Of a stretch of 64,000 bases of DNA, positions 10,701 to 17,684 are shown piece after piece. A model generated the notes under the pieces. The model made no database searches. It had not been told where the DNA came from and worked only from the letters and a program-made list of their open reading frames with translations. A program made the translations under genes and the position numbers. Origin of the DNA: Hyphomicrobiales bacterium (GTDB taxonomy: Bacteria > Pseudomonadota > Alphaproteobacteria > Rhizobiales > Rhizobiaceae). Numbering within the stretch: position 1 is the first letter of the stretch; every line of letters starts with the position of its first letter. The stretch spans positions 62,001 through 126,000 of the forward strand of contig UCII01000005.1 of NCBI GenBank assembly GCA_900472485.1, read 5' to 3'.

Positions 10701-11569
10701 ATCTGATCGTGTACGCCTGAGATCGACGAGCGGATCCGTTCGGCGTGATTGACGATAGCGTCGCGCTCGGTACCCAGCTCGTGGACCAGGCTGCGCACGC
10801 GCAATTCGTTGTCGGCGTAGCTGCGCTCCAGCGCATTGACTTCGGTATGGACGAGGGTTTCGAGCTCGGTGGCGCGCGCAATGGTGCGTTCGATGCCTTC
10901 GTTCATGGCCGAGACTTCACGGCGTACGGCTTGGCCGACCGTCATAATGCGCTCGGATGCAACGGTTTCCGGCTCGACGAGACGCAGGGCGACTTCCGCC
11001 ATGGAGCGGGCTGCATTGCGCATGTCGTGCGCACGCGAAATCATCATGCCGAAAGCATAGAAGAGCAGCACCGGAACGATGATGCCGACGATGCAGGCGA
11101 TGACGCCTGGAAGGGCTGCGAGATCCGCGATCGAATGGATGTTTCGGATCTGCGTGCCGTAGAGCATGAAGGCGAGGCCGGCGCCGCCGATGATCCAGAA
11201 CAGCGAGAAGATCGTGGCGTTTCGCACCGCGTGGCTCTGCGAGGCTCCGTCGAGCGCTCTCAATATGCTTGCGGAACTCGCCCGGCTGCCGTCATTGGCG
11301 GCGGCAAGGTTCGGGTTCTTCGGCGCCTCGGCGGGGCGGGGCGGGATAGCAGGGGCGGCAGTGCTGCGTGCGCCGCCATTCTTGCGGGCATCATCCCTGG
11401 TCTGCTTTATCGGCTGTTTCGGCGGCTCAGACACATTTCGCTCCGGGACATCGGGCGTAGTGCCGCTGCGAGACTCCAAGCTCTCGTCACTGAAATCGAT
11501 CTGCAGAGCTTCGTCCAATGCCTGAAAGGCCTTGTCCTCGACCGACTCGATGTACTTTTTGTTCGCCAT
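4724..11569 (-). CDS. Growth Pole Ring (GPR/RgsE) homologue, giant apolipoprotein-like coiled-coil protein
   Basis: A 2281-residue protein matching the Rhizobiales polar-growth scaffold known as GPR in Agrobacterium and RgsE in Sinorhizobium. The order is: an acidic and Pro-rich cytoplasmic head (1-115), two membrane helices (about 118-138 and 152-177), then some 1900 residues of almost uninterrupted alpha-helix rich in Ala, Ser, Glu and Thr. Residues of roughly 690-1160 form near-identical 33- and 44-residue repeats around a MALAIALSE core. A Pro/Gln-rich linker precedes a conserved C-terminal globular domain (LWRRYQRGERDVFTRRLY). Proteins of this family form a ring at the growing pole and are needed for unipolar growth. 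The start is the ATG at 11569, with GAGG nine bases upstream. The identity is recognised from architecture and size rather than by alignment. Confidence 0.85.
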   Translation of the reverse strand: MANKKYIESVEDKAFQALDEALQIDFSDESLESRSGTTPDVPERNVSEPPKQPIKQTRDDARKNGGARSTAAPAIPPRPAEAPKNPNLAAANDGSRASSASILRALDGASQSHAVRNATIFSLFWIIGGAGLAFMLYGTQIRNIHSIADLAALPGVIACIVGIIVPVLLFYAFGMMISRAHDMRNAARSMAEVALRLVEPETVASERIMTVGQAVRREVSAMNEGIERTIARATELETLVHTEVNALERSYADNELRVRSLVHELGTERDAIVNHAERIRSSISGVHDQIKEDLSLATEEIAVRLSTSGEAFASMIDTRAAALMEKSDSAVQALGTLLSAKTDSLLQNLNASGLALSHEFDTRLESLSSTLAERGNALLGQFETRASTLDANTEKLNSALNERARQLNETLVARTREISESLTGGERSITGTLDNVLSRLNTALDEKGASFRQSLQSTADDAIMDIDLRSGFFDERFQSTIAQLSTAFDERVSEFTSAFDKRAGTLDTKLTESLARINQSLGSNSDALEGILTSSIERLGSHLTDQSLALATTLATGQEVLESAIGSKANEITSALQNATTGISSALTSGTSELNTTLASHAGAFTSAVQGVTRDVSAALQSGTEELTSAFTGRANDINNTLSARTSEITQALGSAHERVDAVMAARSSALFGALADNQSRFEQTLAERSEAITNAISGSHEHLTAALDERTSMLAISLAESQLRLENTLASRADAINSAMADTHSKLADTLDDKTMALAIALSEGQSRLEDTVSGHAEHVAGTLDAKTKDLARALAEGQARLESTVSGHAESVTNALDDRTMALAIALSESQARLEETVAGHADRVADTFEGKTSALAAALTSGQSRLEETLANRAEAIIKAFAGNHNALAEALDGRTMALAIALSESQSRMESTIAGHAESVASTLDDKTMALAVALSESQARLENAVSGHAESVGATLDDKTMALAIALSEAQARLEDTVSGHAERVADTLEGKTRALSDALTSGQSRLEATLANRAEAITNAFSSNHNALADALDDKAMALAISLSDTQSRLEDAVSSRLDALSETVAGTHDKIVNSLDDRTMALAIALSEGHAKLEDTLSNSAKAIAHTVTSGHEALTNTLDDKSMAFAISLAENQNRFESALEDRANALLDSVSGAESRVAGAFGDKADAIRAAYSENQDRLDRSLAAHTSALSEMLGSNSDRVETILGTTTRQLENTLGAGLSQMDQNLASAYERMRSTLEDRSNAINLALRDAHAQIDNTLMEQTTAIGTSIATSASMLEMSLEDREASLRQTIDTSARTLEERLNSGAGDIAGRIQQAAGDIARSAETFSSNLNQSIDGMTNRFAETGSRVEASLSALENRINEGVTGVAAQVDAAGNRLSDTLASGAAKIDDSGSQASARIEERLSTMDRALNVGLEAVNRTIEGKAANLATTLRTAVADAAQGMDTEATRTAELLANTGQQFAENLGNHSDAFARAMTERSNDLVNRVSETQNRLASQAAAVAQTFSEAGNAIVNKVAEAEGLVSNQVNTISQALSSAEQSLEARGAAIRNTLAGGSEQIAASMAQVERALDERSTAIRSSLEERAREIGSTLADVDKALEARGTSIRTSLDERTRELNSMLAGRSTELSRLIDEKARPIVDRYAATGQEAAALISAAAQESTERLRAENAALINAISSRTEHAVNTVSALENNLLASVNGIIARLADNNSAIAGLLSNAATEFANVDDRLTATSSRFAESAAKAGEMVSASSRLLEGKVDKLSEITGQTLSQVGSIVGRFDDHSKVLTQASQLLGAAQSNLVSTLEERETALQNLAVGLVQRSEEIENTMRALGSMVETAFDRAEQRSNQVTGNLRQSVQSSFGDIGRVLSDAEKRAEDAAENMRSALQKAGEEANQAIENTFANAERRSSDLTNRLRGGLTASLSEVEQMLADAGKTSDTAAQQLRETLRVAVDDAIGRFAGATDEIRRSAGDIRRELDLTRSELKRGAFDLPEEAKESAAAMRRAVAEQIKALQDISQIVGRSTQQLEISEPAARALADAQPAPRPQPAAPTPRPQQAAPQQQPPVTQQPVQRPAPQPQQPSIESLGLRGSIPAERPAETAAPARQEAAGGGWISDLLRGASRDENAGLQPARQPTAKAPAEQAPAPAARNPRHVVESLNSLSVDIARAIDHDASVDLWRRYQRGERDVFTRRLYTLKGQQTFDEIKRKYDREPEFRTAVDRYIADFEKLLTDVARTDRDKTATQSYLTSDTGKVYTMLAHAAGRLS
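7990..9500 (-). repeat. Tandem 99- and 132-bp coding repeats inside the GPR gene
   Basis: About twelve copies of a unit with consensus TMALAIALSESQARLE, then ETVSG and HAESV, encode 33-residue repeats, with some copies 44 residues long. Both lengths are multiples of 11. A block of 33+44+33+33 residues (143 residues, 429 bp) begins again with GKTRALSDALTSG after an earlier GKTSALAAALTSG, which points to a higher-order duplication. The repeats are similar at DNA level, so the tract may change length by recombination. Confidence 0.8.
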
Positions 11570-11836
11570 ACGGTTACGCCTCGTTACAACTCACTCGGGC
11601 TTGCCGTGTCTTTTCCGGTAATTCCGCCGCGTCCGGAAAAGACGACCCCTGCCTCCCGCGGGTCTTCCGTCTTCGATCAACATCGAATTTGGATTTCCCA
11701 TTACATTCAGAGTGGATAACTGGTTTTTCAAACGGATGTTATGAAAACATTACCATCATCCACTTCCGGGGCAAAGGCATGTGCCATCTACCCAATTTAC
11801 TAGTATCGTAGTGACACATTCCCCCAGTCATGACAA

Positions 11837-11851
11837 TTAATTCCACCTTAA
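11837..11851. promoter_or_regulatory. CtrA-type binding site 1 (TTAA-N7-TTAA)
   Basis: An exact match to the full CtrA box: TTAA at 11837-11840, a seven-base spacer, and TTAA at 11848-11851. It lies between the divergent GPR and Hpt genes. CtrA is the cell-cycle regulator phosphorylated through CckA, whose gene is also in this window. Confidence 0.6.
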
Positions 11852-11864
11852 AGCCAGTGGATCG

Positions 11865-11879
11865 TTAAGGTGGCATTAA
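11865..11879. promoter_or_regulatory. CtrA-type binding site 2 (TTAA-N7-TTAA)
   Basis: A second exact box, TTAA at 11865-11868 and 11876-11879 with a seven-base spacer, starts 13 bases after the first. A third pair, TTAA at 11928-11931 and 11938-11941, has a six-base spacer and is a weaker candidate. The rest of the 491-base intergenic stretch 11570-12060 is AT-richer than its surroundings and shows no gene. Confidence 0.6.
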
Positions 11880-12060
11880 CCCTGTTTACCTGTTCAACGC
11901 CATGAAAACCTAAGATTTTGAGCATGTTTAACGCACGTTAACCATGTCTGGAGTTTTCGGCCCTCAATGTGCCAAAATTTAACTGGATGGCCATGCCCGG
12001 GCCGCAACTATGCGGCAGGTCCATAAAACAGTCATAGATAAATGACGGGAGCATTGGCAC

Positions 12061-12429
12061 ATGGCAGCTTTGAACATCGCATTTGAATCTCCTGATAATT
12101 CGCGGGGCGCGGCCCCGTCGCGGGAGCGGGCGATCGATCTCGTCCACCTCGGCAAGCAGACTATGGGCGACAAGGCGCTTGAGGTCGAGGTGCTGCAGAT
12201 GTTCGCAAGGCAGGCCCGCTCCTGCCTGCAGGAGATCGGCAGCGGCGATCCCAAGCGGATGGAGGCCGCATCGCACAAGCTGAAGGGCGCTGCCAGCGCC
12301 ATTGGCGCTTTCCGCGTGGCGGATGCGGCCGGAGCACTCGAAAGCAATGTCGGCGACGCCACTCACATGGCAGCGGTCACAACCAGCGTCATCGAGGCCG
12401 AAAACTTCATTTTGAAGCTTTCGCGCTGA
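12061..12429 (+). CDS. Single-domain Hpt phosphotransfer protein
   Basis: A 122-residue histidine phosphotransfer protein. The helical core carries the Hpt signature [12 protein letters not shown], with the phospho-accepting His at residue 72. There is no kinase or receiver domain, so it should act as a free relay between a hybrid kinase and a response regulator in the cytoplasm. It is divergent from GPR and shares an intergenic region holding CtrA-type boxes, which suggests cell-cycle-linked expression. It is not a ChpT-type phosphotransferase, which has a different dimeric fold. Partners are unknown. Confidence 0.85.
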   Translation: MAALNIAFESPDNSRGAAPSRERAIDLVHLGKQTMGDKALEVEVLQMFARQARSCLQEIGSGDPKRMEAASHKLKGAASAIGAFRVADAAGALESNVGDATHMAAVTTSVIEAENFILKLSR

Positions 12430-12578
12430 GCCGATCGGCTCGAAGATCAATAATGTGTACCCTTGCGCCGCCAGACGGGATGAACCGTTTCGGCGGCGCA
12501 AATGTTGACTGCCCCAGCGATTTGTTGGAAGTAAAATTCCGATCACCCTTCATTCACGAAATATCGGAATTCACCCAC

Positions 12579-12899
12579 ATGACCAAATTGACCATCGTCG
12601 CCTTCGACGGCACGCGCTTTGACCTCAATGTCGACGAGGGCTCCACAGTGATGGAAAATGCCGTACGCAACTCCGTCCCGGGCATCGAAGCGGAATGCGG
12701 CGGCGCGTGCGCTTGTGCCACCTGTCATGTCTATGTCGACGAGGAATGGACCGAAAAGGTCGGCGGCCCTGAAGCTATGGAAGAAGATATGCTCGACTTC
12801 GCTTTCGACGTCCGTCCGAACTCGCGCCTCTCCTGTCAGATCAAGATGAAAAGCGCCCTGGACGGCCTTGTCGTCCACGTGCCGGAGCGCCAGGCCTGA
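12579..12899 (+). CDS. [2Fe-2S] ferredoxin, adrenodoxin type
   Basis: A 106-residue electron carrier. The cluster ligands are C40, C46, C49 and C86 (C-x5-C-x2-C and a distal LSC), the vertebrate/bacterial adrenodoxin pattern; an extra Cys lies at 44. It ends in the typical hydrophobic VVHVPERQA tail. The ATG at 12579 is chosen because homologues start with MTKLTIV-like sequence; the longer in-frame extension back to 12453 is unlikely. In alphaproteobacteria such ferredoxins serve in Fe-S cluster assembly or P450-like redox chains, and which one applies here is not clear from neighbours. Confidence 0.88.
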   Translation: MTKLTIVAFDGTRFDLNVDEGSTVMENAVRNSVPGIEAECGGACACATCHVYVDEEWTEKVGGPEAMEEDMLDFAFDVRPNSRLSCQIKMKSALDGLVVHVPERQA

Positions 12900-12961
12900 C
12901 ACCCGACCTCGGGCGCGTCCCGTCCGATCCGTTGCGATAATCCCGCGGAAGGTTAATGCCC

Positions 12962-13043
12962 AAAAAAGATGCCCCGCTCAGCTGGTGCAGCGAGCGAGGC
13001 GAGGCGGGCGCATCACCGCAGGCAAGGGAGGAAACACCTGCGG
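12962..13043 (-). ncRNA. Candidate small RNA, 3' part with CCTCCC-loop hairpin and terminator
   Basis: On the minus strand, a 7-bp stem (CCGCAGG/CCTGCGG, 13037-13043 with 13016-13022) displays a 14-base loop containing CCTCCC, which is complementary to a Shine-Dalgarno core. It is followed directly by a GC-rich hairpin (GATGC and CCCGC pairing with GCGGG and GCATC, 13014 down to 12968) and six T residues (12967-12962), a textbook terminator. No coding frame explains this. The 5' end is not visible and may lie between 13050 and 13330. Small RNAs with CU-rich anti-SD loops are common in rhizobia, but I cannot assign a family. The remaining stretch 13044-13341 shows nothing else. Confidence 0.5.
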
Positions 13044-13341
13044 CTTCAGGACGCGCCAGGAGAACACTTAGCGCATGCTTTGAGAAACAAACCCCGACTG
13101 CGCCGAAGAGCGAAGAAACCCGCCAACGCAGGTACTCAAAATCGATCCTTTTGCGACATCCGCCCGGTCTTCTTCGAATCAACCAGTGCGTTTGTCTCTG
13201 TAATTGATAGGAAAAACCTATTTCAGATTCTCGTAAAGTTCAAAGAGCGGCGAGATCAGACGATTCACAGGAATAGTGACGGATTTCCCACAGTTGGCGC
13301 TGCTGATGGCTTTTTGCGCCGAAGAGTAGTTTTTCGAAAGG

Positions 13342-13980
13342 CTACTGCCGGGCGCCTTGGCGGCTGCGATAGTAGAGCAGCCTCTGCATCCGGCTCGTGA
13401 AATTGATCGCTTCGATGCGGTCGAAACGCGCCTGATCGGCATCGTGCCGGTCTGTTTCCCGCGACGTTACCTCGTTTGCCTTTTCCTGAAGCGCATCACA
13501 ATTGCTGGCTGACGGCAGAGAGAGGATCTGCTTTTCCATCTGCCGCGCATGTTGACGGGCGATTTCGACATGCCGGTCCTCATGGCGCCGGATGTCGGCA
13601 GCCAAGGTATCCCAGATCATGGAAAGTTGCTTGCTGGCATGCCGCCGGTCGCGCCAGCGCGGCAGAATGATTTCCGTATCGACCGTAACCTTGACGCTGG
13701 AAATATAGCAGCGGCCATTCGCTTCGCTGTAGGTCGCATTGCCGCCGAAGCGGATCCTCGTCGCACCGGGATGGTGACTGCTGGAGCCGATCGCCAGCGG
13801 CCCGCGCTGGTTCAGGGCGGCATCGAGCTCGTCGGCGGTGCTGCCCTTGATGTCGAAATAGGAAATGGATTTGCGGGCGATGACTTCCGCACCGGCGACA
13901 TCGGGTATGCAGAACGCGAGTAGCAACGCACACGAAAGACTGAACTTATGGGATGCAAGCGGCATTCGTGTCGCTACCAT
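13342..13980 (-). CDS. Exported DUF922 protein, putative zinc protease
   Basis: A 212-residue protein with an N-terminal signal peptide (hydrophobic SCALLLAFCIPDVAGAE, cleavage near residue 31). The DUF922 domain carries HEDRH at residues 133-137, a match to the HExxH zincin motif, so a periplasmic metallopeptidase activity is plausible but unproven in this family. The ATG at 13980 gives a normal signal peptide; in-frame starts up to 14013 are possible. It is divergent from folP and followed downstream by the small RNA candidate on the same strand. Confidence 0.8.
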   Translation of the reverse strand: MVATRMPLASHKFSLSCALLLAFCIPDVAGAEVIARKSISYFDIKGSTADELDAALNQRGPLAIGSSSHHPGATRIRFGGNATYSEANGRCYISSVKVTVDTEIILPRWRDRRHASKQLSMIWDTLAADIRRHEDRHVEIARQHARQMEKQILSLPSASNCDALQEKANEVTSRETDRHDADQARFDRIEAINFTSRMQRLLYYRSRQGARQ

Positions 13981-14068
13981 GTTGAACTTCTGCGAACCTT
14001 GCGGCATAGCCACTGTGAGCGCAATATTAAGCGCGAGTTTTTTTCCTTTTCAATGGGATGGACGGTTC

Positions 14069-14926
14069 GTGACGGAGCTTCGCAGCCAAACCTGGCATGT
14101 CGCGCATGGCCGCAGTATCAATGTCGGCGGACAAAGCGTCATCATGGCTATCGTCAATGTGACGCCGGATTCCTTTTCCGATGGCGGTCACTATGAGGCG
14201 GTCGATGCGGCTGTTGCCCATGCGCTTGCCTGCGTCGAGGACGGGGCTGCCATCATCGATATCGGCGGCGAATCGACAAAGCCAGGTGCTGCCGTCGTCA
14301 ATGCCAGCGAAGAACAGGGGCGGGTGCTGCCTGTCATCGAAGCCTTGCGCGGCAGGACCGATGCGCTGATCTCGGTCGATACCTACCGCGCCGATACGGC
14401 CCGGCTGGCGATCGGAGCCGGCGCACATATCGTCAATGACGTTTTCGGCCTGCAGCGCGAGCCTGATATTGCCACCGTGGCGGCGCAAACGGGCGCCGGT
14501 CTCTGCATCATGCATACGGGGCGCGACCGGCAGAAGCTGCCTGATGTCATCGATGACCAGCTTTTCTTTCTCAATCGCTCGCTGGAGATTGCGGCTGCGT
14601 CCGGCGTCGACAGGCAGACGATCGTGCTCGATCCGGGTTTTGGCTTTGCCAAGGAGAATGCCGAGGAAAATCTGGAGCTGATGGCGCGTTTCAATGCTCT
14701 GTTGCGCTTTGAGCTGCCCCTGTTGGTCGGCACCTCGCGCAAGCGGTTCATCGGCACCATAACGGGTCGCGACGCGGCTGATCGCGATGTCGGCACCGCG
14801 GCAACCAGCGCGATCCTGCGGTTGCAGGGGGCTGCGATATTCCGCGTACACAATGTCGCAATCAACAGGGACGCGCTGGCGGTTGCGGATGCTATTCTCA
14901 GGACGCGCGCGAGACTTAAAACATAA
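14069..14926 (+). CDS. folP: Dihydropteroate synthase
   Basis: A 285-residue enzyme that condenses 7,8-dihydropterin pyrophosphate with p-aminobenzoate, the sulfonamide target of folate synthesis. Signatures in order: MAIVNVTPDSFSDGG (pterin/pyrophosphate loop), DIGGESTKPGA (loop 2), DPGFGFAKENAEEN, and GTSRKRFIG near the C-terminus. The GTG at 14069, after GGGATGGA, gives the expected length; the frame stays open further upstream only because it crosses the DUF922 gene. It is the first gene of a folP-folB-folK cluster. Confidence 0.95.
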   Translation: MTELRSQTWHVAHGRSINVGGQSVIMAIVNVTPDSFSDGGHYEAVDAAVAHALACVEDGAAIIDIGGESTKPGAAVVNASEEQGRVLPVIEALRGRTDALISVDTYRADTARLAIGAGAHIVNDVFGLQREPDIATVAAQTGAGLCIMHTGRDRQKLPDVIDDQLFFLNRSLEIAAASGVDRQTIVLDPGFGFAKENAEENLELMARFNALLRFELPLLVGTSRKRFIGTITGRDAADRDVGTAATSAILRLQGAAIFRVHNVAINRDALAVADAILRTRARLKT

Positions 14927-14987
14927 TGCTCGGATCCAGGGAGCGGTTTTCGGACCCGATCGCGCCTGTTCGAAAGGGAGAGACGCC

Positions 14988-15359
14988 ATGAGCGCTGTGA
15001 CATACACCATTACTCTGCAGAATTGCGCCTTCTTTGCCCGGCATGGCGTTCATGACGAGGAGGAATTCCTTGGCCAGCGCTTCTTCGTCGATGCCGAACT
15101 CGATGTCGAAGCCGGCGATGCGCTGGAGCGTGATTCGATCGACGATACCGTCAATTACGGCATCGCATTCAGTGTCATCGAGGAAATCGTAACCGGGCGT
15201 CGACGCTATCTGATCGAGGCGCTGGCGCTCGACGTGGCGAAGGAACTATGCCGTCGTTTTCCGGGTATCCGTCGCGCCAAAATCACGGTACGCAAGCCCA
15301 ATGCCCCGGTTCCGGGCGTTCTCGATTATGTGCAGGTGAGTATTGAGCATTTTGCCTGA
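14988..15359 (+). CDS. folB: Dihydroneopterin aldolase
   Basis: A 123-residue cytoplasmic enzyme that converts dihydroneopterin to 6-hydroxymethyl-dihydropterin and glycolaldehyde. Family landmarks are the N-terminal FFARHGVHDEE segment, DDTVNYG, LIEALA with the pterin-binding Glu, and the C-terminal VRKPNAPVPG with the catalytic Lys. The ATG at 14988 follows a good AAAGGGAG. It lies 61 bases after folP and overlaps folK, so the three genes are probably cotranscribed. Confidence 0.94.
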   Translation: MSAVTYTITLQNCAFFARHGVHDEEEFLGQRFFVDAELDVEAGDALERDSIDDTVNYGIAFSVIEEIVTGRRRYLIEALALDVAKELCRRFPGIRRAKITVRKPNAPVPGVLDYVQVSIEHFA

Positions 15360-15870
15360 AGATGTAGCCGTGCGGACGACGCTCGGTTTGGGTGGCAATC
15401 TGGACAACCCGGTCCGCGCCATGGCATTCGCCTTGCGCACGCTGGATGCTCGCGCCGATTGTCAGGTGGTTTCGGTATCGCGGCTTTACCGCACGCCGCC
15501 CTGGGGCAAGACGGACCAATCTTTTTTCTACAATTCCTGTGCTGCCGTCGATACGACGCTTTCGCCGGAAGCCCTGCTCGACGTGTGCCTCGATATAGAG
15601 CGGCAGATGAAGCGAGTGCGGATCGAGCGCTGGGGGCCGCGAACGATCGATATCGATGTGCTGACCTATGGAGATCTGGAACGGGCCGAGCCGCTGCTCA
15701 CCATTCCGCATCCGCGAATGGTCGAGCGTGGTTTCGTGCTGATGCCGCTTGCCGATTTCGCCGGGGATCTGGTGGTCAAGGGTAGGTCGATCTCGGATTG
15801 GCTGCAGGATGTTGATGTCGAAGGTATCGAGGTCGCGGACGAAAGCCGTGACTGGTGGTGGACGGCCTGA
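15343..15870 (+). CDS. folK: HPPK, 6-hydroxymethyl-dihydropterin pyrophosphokinase
   Basis: A 175-residue enzyme that transfers pyrophosphate from ATP to hydroxymethyl-dihydropterin, supplying the FolP substrate. Motifs: GLGGNLDNP, SRLYRTPPWG, RWGPRTIDIDVL (metal-binding Asp pair) and IPHPRMVERGFVL. The TTG at 15343 overlaps folB by 17 bases and follows AGGTGAG; a GTG at 15370 is the alternative. It is the last gene of the cluster, and a strong terminator lies 20 bases downstream. Confidence 0.94.
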   Translation: MSILPEDVAVRTTLGLGGNLDNPVRAMAFALRTLDARADCQVVSVSRLYRTPPWGKTDQSFFYNSCAAVDTTLSPEALLDVCLDIERQMKRVRIERWGPRTIDIDVLTYGDLERAEPLLTIPHPRMVERGFVLMPLADFAGDLVVKGRSISDWLQDVDVEGIEVADESRDWWWTA

Positions 15871-15890
15871 ACTGGACCATATGACTATAT

Positions 15891-15928
15891 AAAGAGAAAG
15901 GCCGACGAAATCGCCGGCCTTTCTCTTT
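15891..15928. terminator. Bidirectional terminator between folK and the convergent exported-protein gene
   Basis: A perfect 14-bp stem (15891-15904 with 15915-15928) with a 10-base loop. The A-rich left arm and T-rich right arm allow it to work for both convergent transcripts. Confidence 0.85.
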
Positions 15929-15947
15929 ATGAATTGTTGTCCAATGC

Positions 15948-16499
15948 TTACTGGATCGATCCAACCGCCATCTGGTCGACGTCGGCGCGCTTCAGCGTGA
16001 CGCCGATGACAGGCACCATCTGGTCGCCGACCTTCACCGAGATTGTGACGTTCATCGACTTGTTGTCCGCAACGCGGGCGATCATGGCGCCGTTGAGCTT
16101 CTGGCGGATCAGTCCGAGAACGACGGTGTTGTCGTTGACCGCGCCGGACGTCACATCGAGGCCCTTGCCGGCTGCGCCATCCAGGAATTTTCCGCTGTAG
16201 GAACCGCCGTTCTGCGTGATTTCGGCCGACATCGGCTGCTGGAAGACGCCGACGCGGCAGGTGCCGTCGAGCTTGACGCCGGCGCTGCTGCCATCGGATG
16301 GCTTGCCCGTGAGATTGCAGGTGAACTTCGTGCCCTTGTACTTGCCGGCGACAATCTCGCCCGGGCCGCTCCATGTGCCTGAGATCGACTGGAAGAAGGC
16401 CTTGTCGCGGGGTGCCGCATCGGCTGATTGCGTCCAGACGCCGGTGGAGATGGCTGCGGCGGCAAGGCTGCTTACAAGAAGAAATCGACGCGAAAACAT
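15948..16499 (-). CDS. Conserved exported protein of unknown function
   Basis: A 183-residue protein with a signal peptide (Arg-Arg, then FLLVSSLAAAAISTGVW, cleavage near the SADAAP segment). The mature part has many Gly, Thr and Ser residues, two Cys (CNLTGK and GTCRVG) and alternating beta-type segments such as FQQPMSAEITQNGGSYSGKF, suggesting a small beta-barrel or beta-sandwich. AGGGA lies six bases before the ATG at 16499 but directly abuts the in-frame ATG at 16505, so 16499 is chosen. I do not recognise a characterised family. Confidence 0.7.
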   Translation of the reverse strand: MFSRRFLLVSSLAAAAISTGVWTQSADAAPRDKAFFQSISGTWSGPGEIVAGKYKGTKFTCNLTGKPSDGSSAGVKLDGTCRVGVFQQPMSAEITQNGGSYSGKFLDGAAGKGLDVTSGAVNDNTVVLGLIRQKLNGAMIARVADNKSMNVTISVKVGDQMVPVIGVTLKRADVDQMAVGSIQ

Positions 16500-16604
16500 G
16501 GACATTCCCTAGCGAGGCGAAACCGTGAAACTGGTTGTCACTTTTGCCCTAGAATGGTTAATGCTTGGTTTCCGGAGGTGCTGAAGCCCCTAATTTGCAG
16601 GTCA

Positions 16605-17684
16605 TCACACCGGGTTGCGGCCGGTGACATTCGGCGTGAGGTCGCCGGCGAAATCGGTAATGCCCGGTCGCTTGAGCGCCTTGAAAGGCAGCGGTCGGCA
16701 GAGATCCATGGCGGCTATTCCGATCCTTGCAGTCATCATGCCGTTGACGACGCCCTCTCCAAGACGCGCTGACAGTTTCGACGCCAGTCCGTGGCCGATC
16801 AGCTGCTGTACGATGCTGTCGCCGACGGCGATGGAGCCGGTGACGGCGAGGTGGGCAATCACATCTCGCATCAGCCTGACCATGCCGAGCGTGCCGGGTC
16901 TGCCGCCATAGAGTTCGGCCATGGCGCGGACCAGTTTGGCCGCTTCATAGAGAACATAGAGAATATCGACGAGGGCGCGGGGACTGACGGCTGTTACGAC
17001 CGACACGCGTTTCGACGCGCCGAGGATCAGCGCCCGGGCGCGGCGGTCGAGCGGGCCGAGCAGCTCGCGTTCGGCAAGATCAATGAGCTGAGGCGCATCG
17101 ATGATGTCGTCTTCTGCTGCCTTGAGGGTCGCGCGGCCTCTTGCCGTGTCTGGATTGGCTTCGAGTAGAGTGCAGAGCCGCTTGACCAATGCTTTGGCGC
17201 GCGCCGGTCGGGTTTCGACGATGGCAGCTTCCGCCTCCGCCTTGATGGTCTGCACGGCGGCGAGCCGCATCATTCCGGCAGTTTCGCGGATAACGATGGC
17301 GAGCACGGCCAGAATGCCGATGGCGACGACCGCAAGGGCGGTATAGCCAAGCCAGTCGGCTCGGCTGAATAGGTCGCGGATGAGCTGATCCGTCCAGAGA
17401 CCGAAGGCGAGCGACACCAGAATGCCAAGCGCACCGAGCGCCACCTTGCCAAAGGAGAATCCCTTGCGGCGGGGCTTGGCGATGGCAGTTGCATCCGAAT
17501 CGGCGCCGAGGGCCGGATTGATAAACGGATCTTCCGCGTCGGGCGTCAGCACGATGTCGGTATCGAAGCTCTGCGGCTTGCGAACCGCTGGCGGAGTTGC
17601 CTCTTTTCTGGAGGTTTCCGGTTCCACCGTGAAGGCACCGGGACGACGATCACCGTTCGGCTCGTTTTCGGTCGATTTCGTCAT
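16605..17684 (-). CDS. YcjF-like inner-membrane protein (TIGR01620/DUF697)
   Basis: A 359-residue membrane protein. A disordered, Pro- and charge-rich N-terminal 75 residues precede two membrane helices (about 80-100 and 112-135), a helical cytoplasmic stretch, and a C-terminal DUF697-type domain with the GDSIVQQLIGHGLASKL segment. E. coli YcjF is paired with the P-loop protein YcjX, as here: its start overlaps the stop of the YcjX-like gene by 4 bases, implying translational coupling. The pair is associated with envelope stress in enterobacteria; the function is unknown. Confidence 0.85.
   Translation of the reverse strand: MTKSTENEPNGDRRPGAFTVEPETSRKEATPPAVRKPQSFDTDIVLTPDAEDPFINPALGADSDATAIAKPRRKGFSFGKVALGALGILVSLAFGLWTDQLIRDLFSRADWLGYTALAVVAIGILAVLAIVIRETAGMMRLAAVQTIKAEAEAAIVETRPARAKALVKRLCTLLEANPDTARGRATLKAAEDDIIDAPQLIDLAERELLGPLDRRARALILGASKRVSVVTAVSPRALVDILYVLYEAAKLVRAMAELYGGRPGTLGMVRLMRDVIAHLAVTGSIAVGDSIVQQLIGHGLASKLSARLGEGVVNGMMTARIGIAAMDLCRPLPFKALKRPGITDFAGDLTPNVTGRNPV

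Noticed and set aside
12956-13207. Plus-strand 83-residue frame
   Set aside because: It overlaps the hairpin-rich RNA candidate, has no ribosome-binding site and no family resemblance.
13218-13442. A 74-residue minus-strand frame overlapping the end of the DUF922 gene
   Set aside because: Its end looks protein-like (SVTIPVNRLISPLFELYENLK), but it overlaps the DUF922 3' end in another frame, has no ribosome-binding site or known family, and the DUF922 protein has a normal C-terminus.
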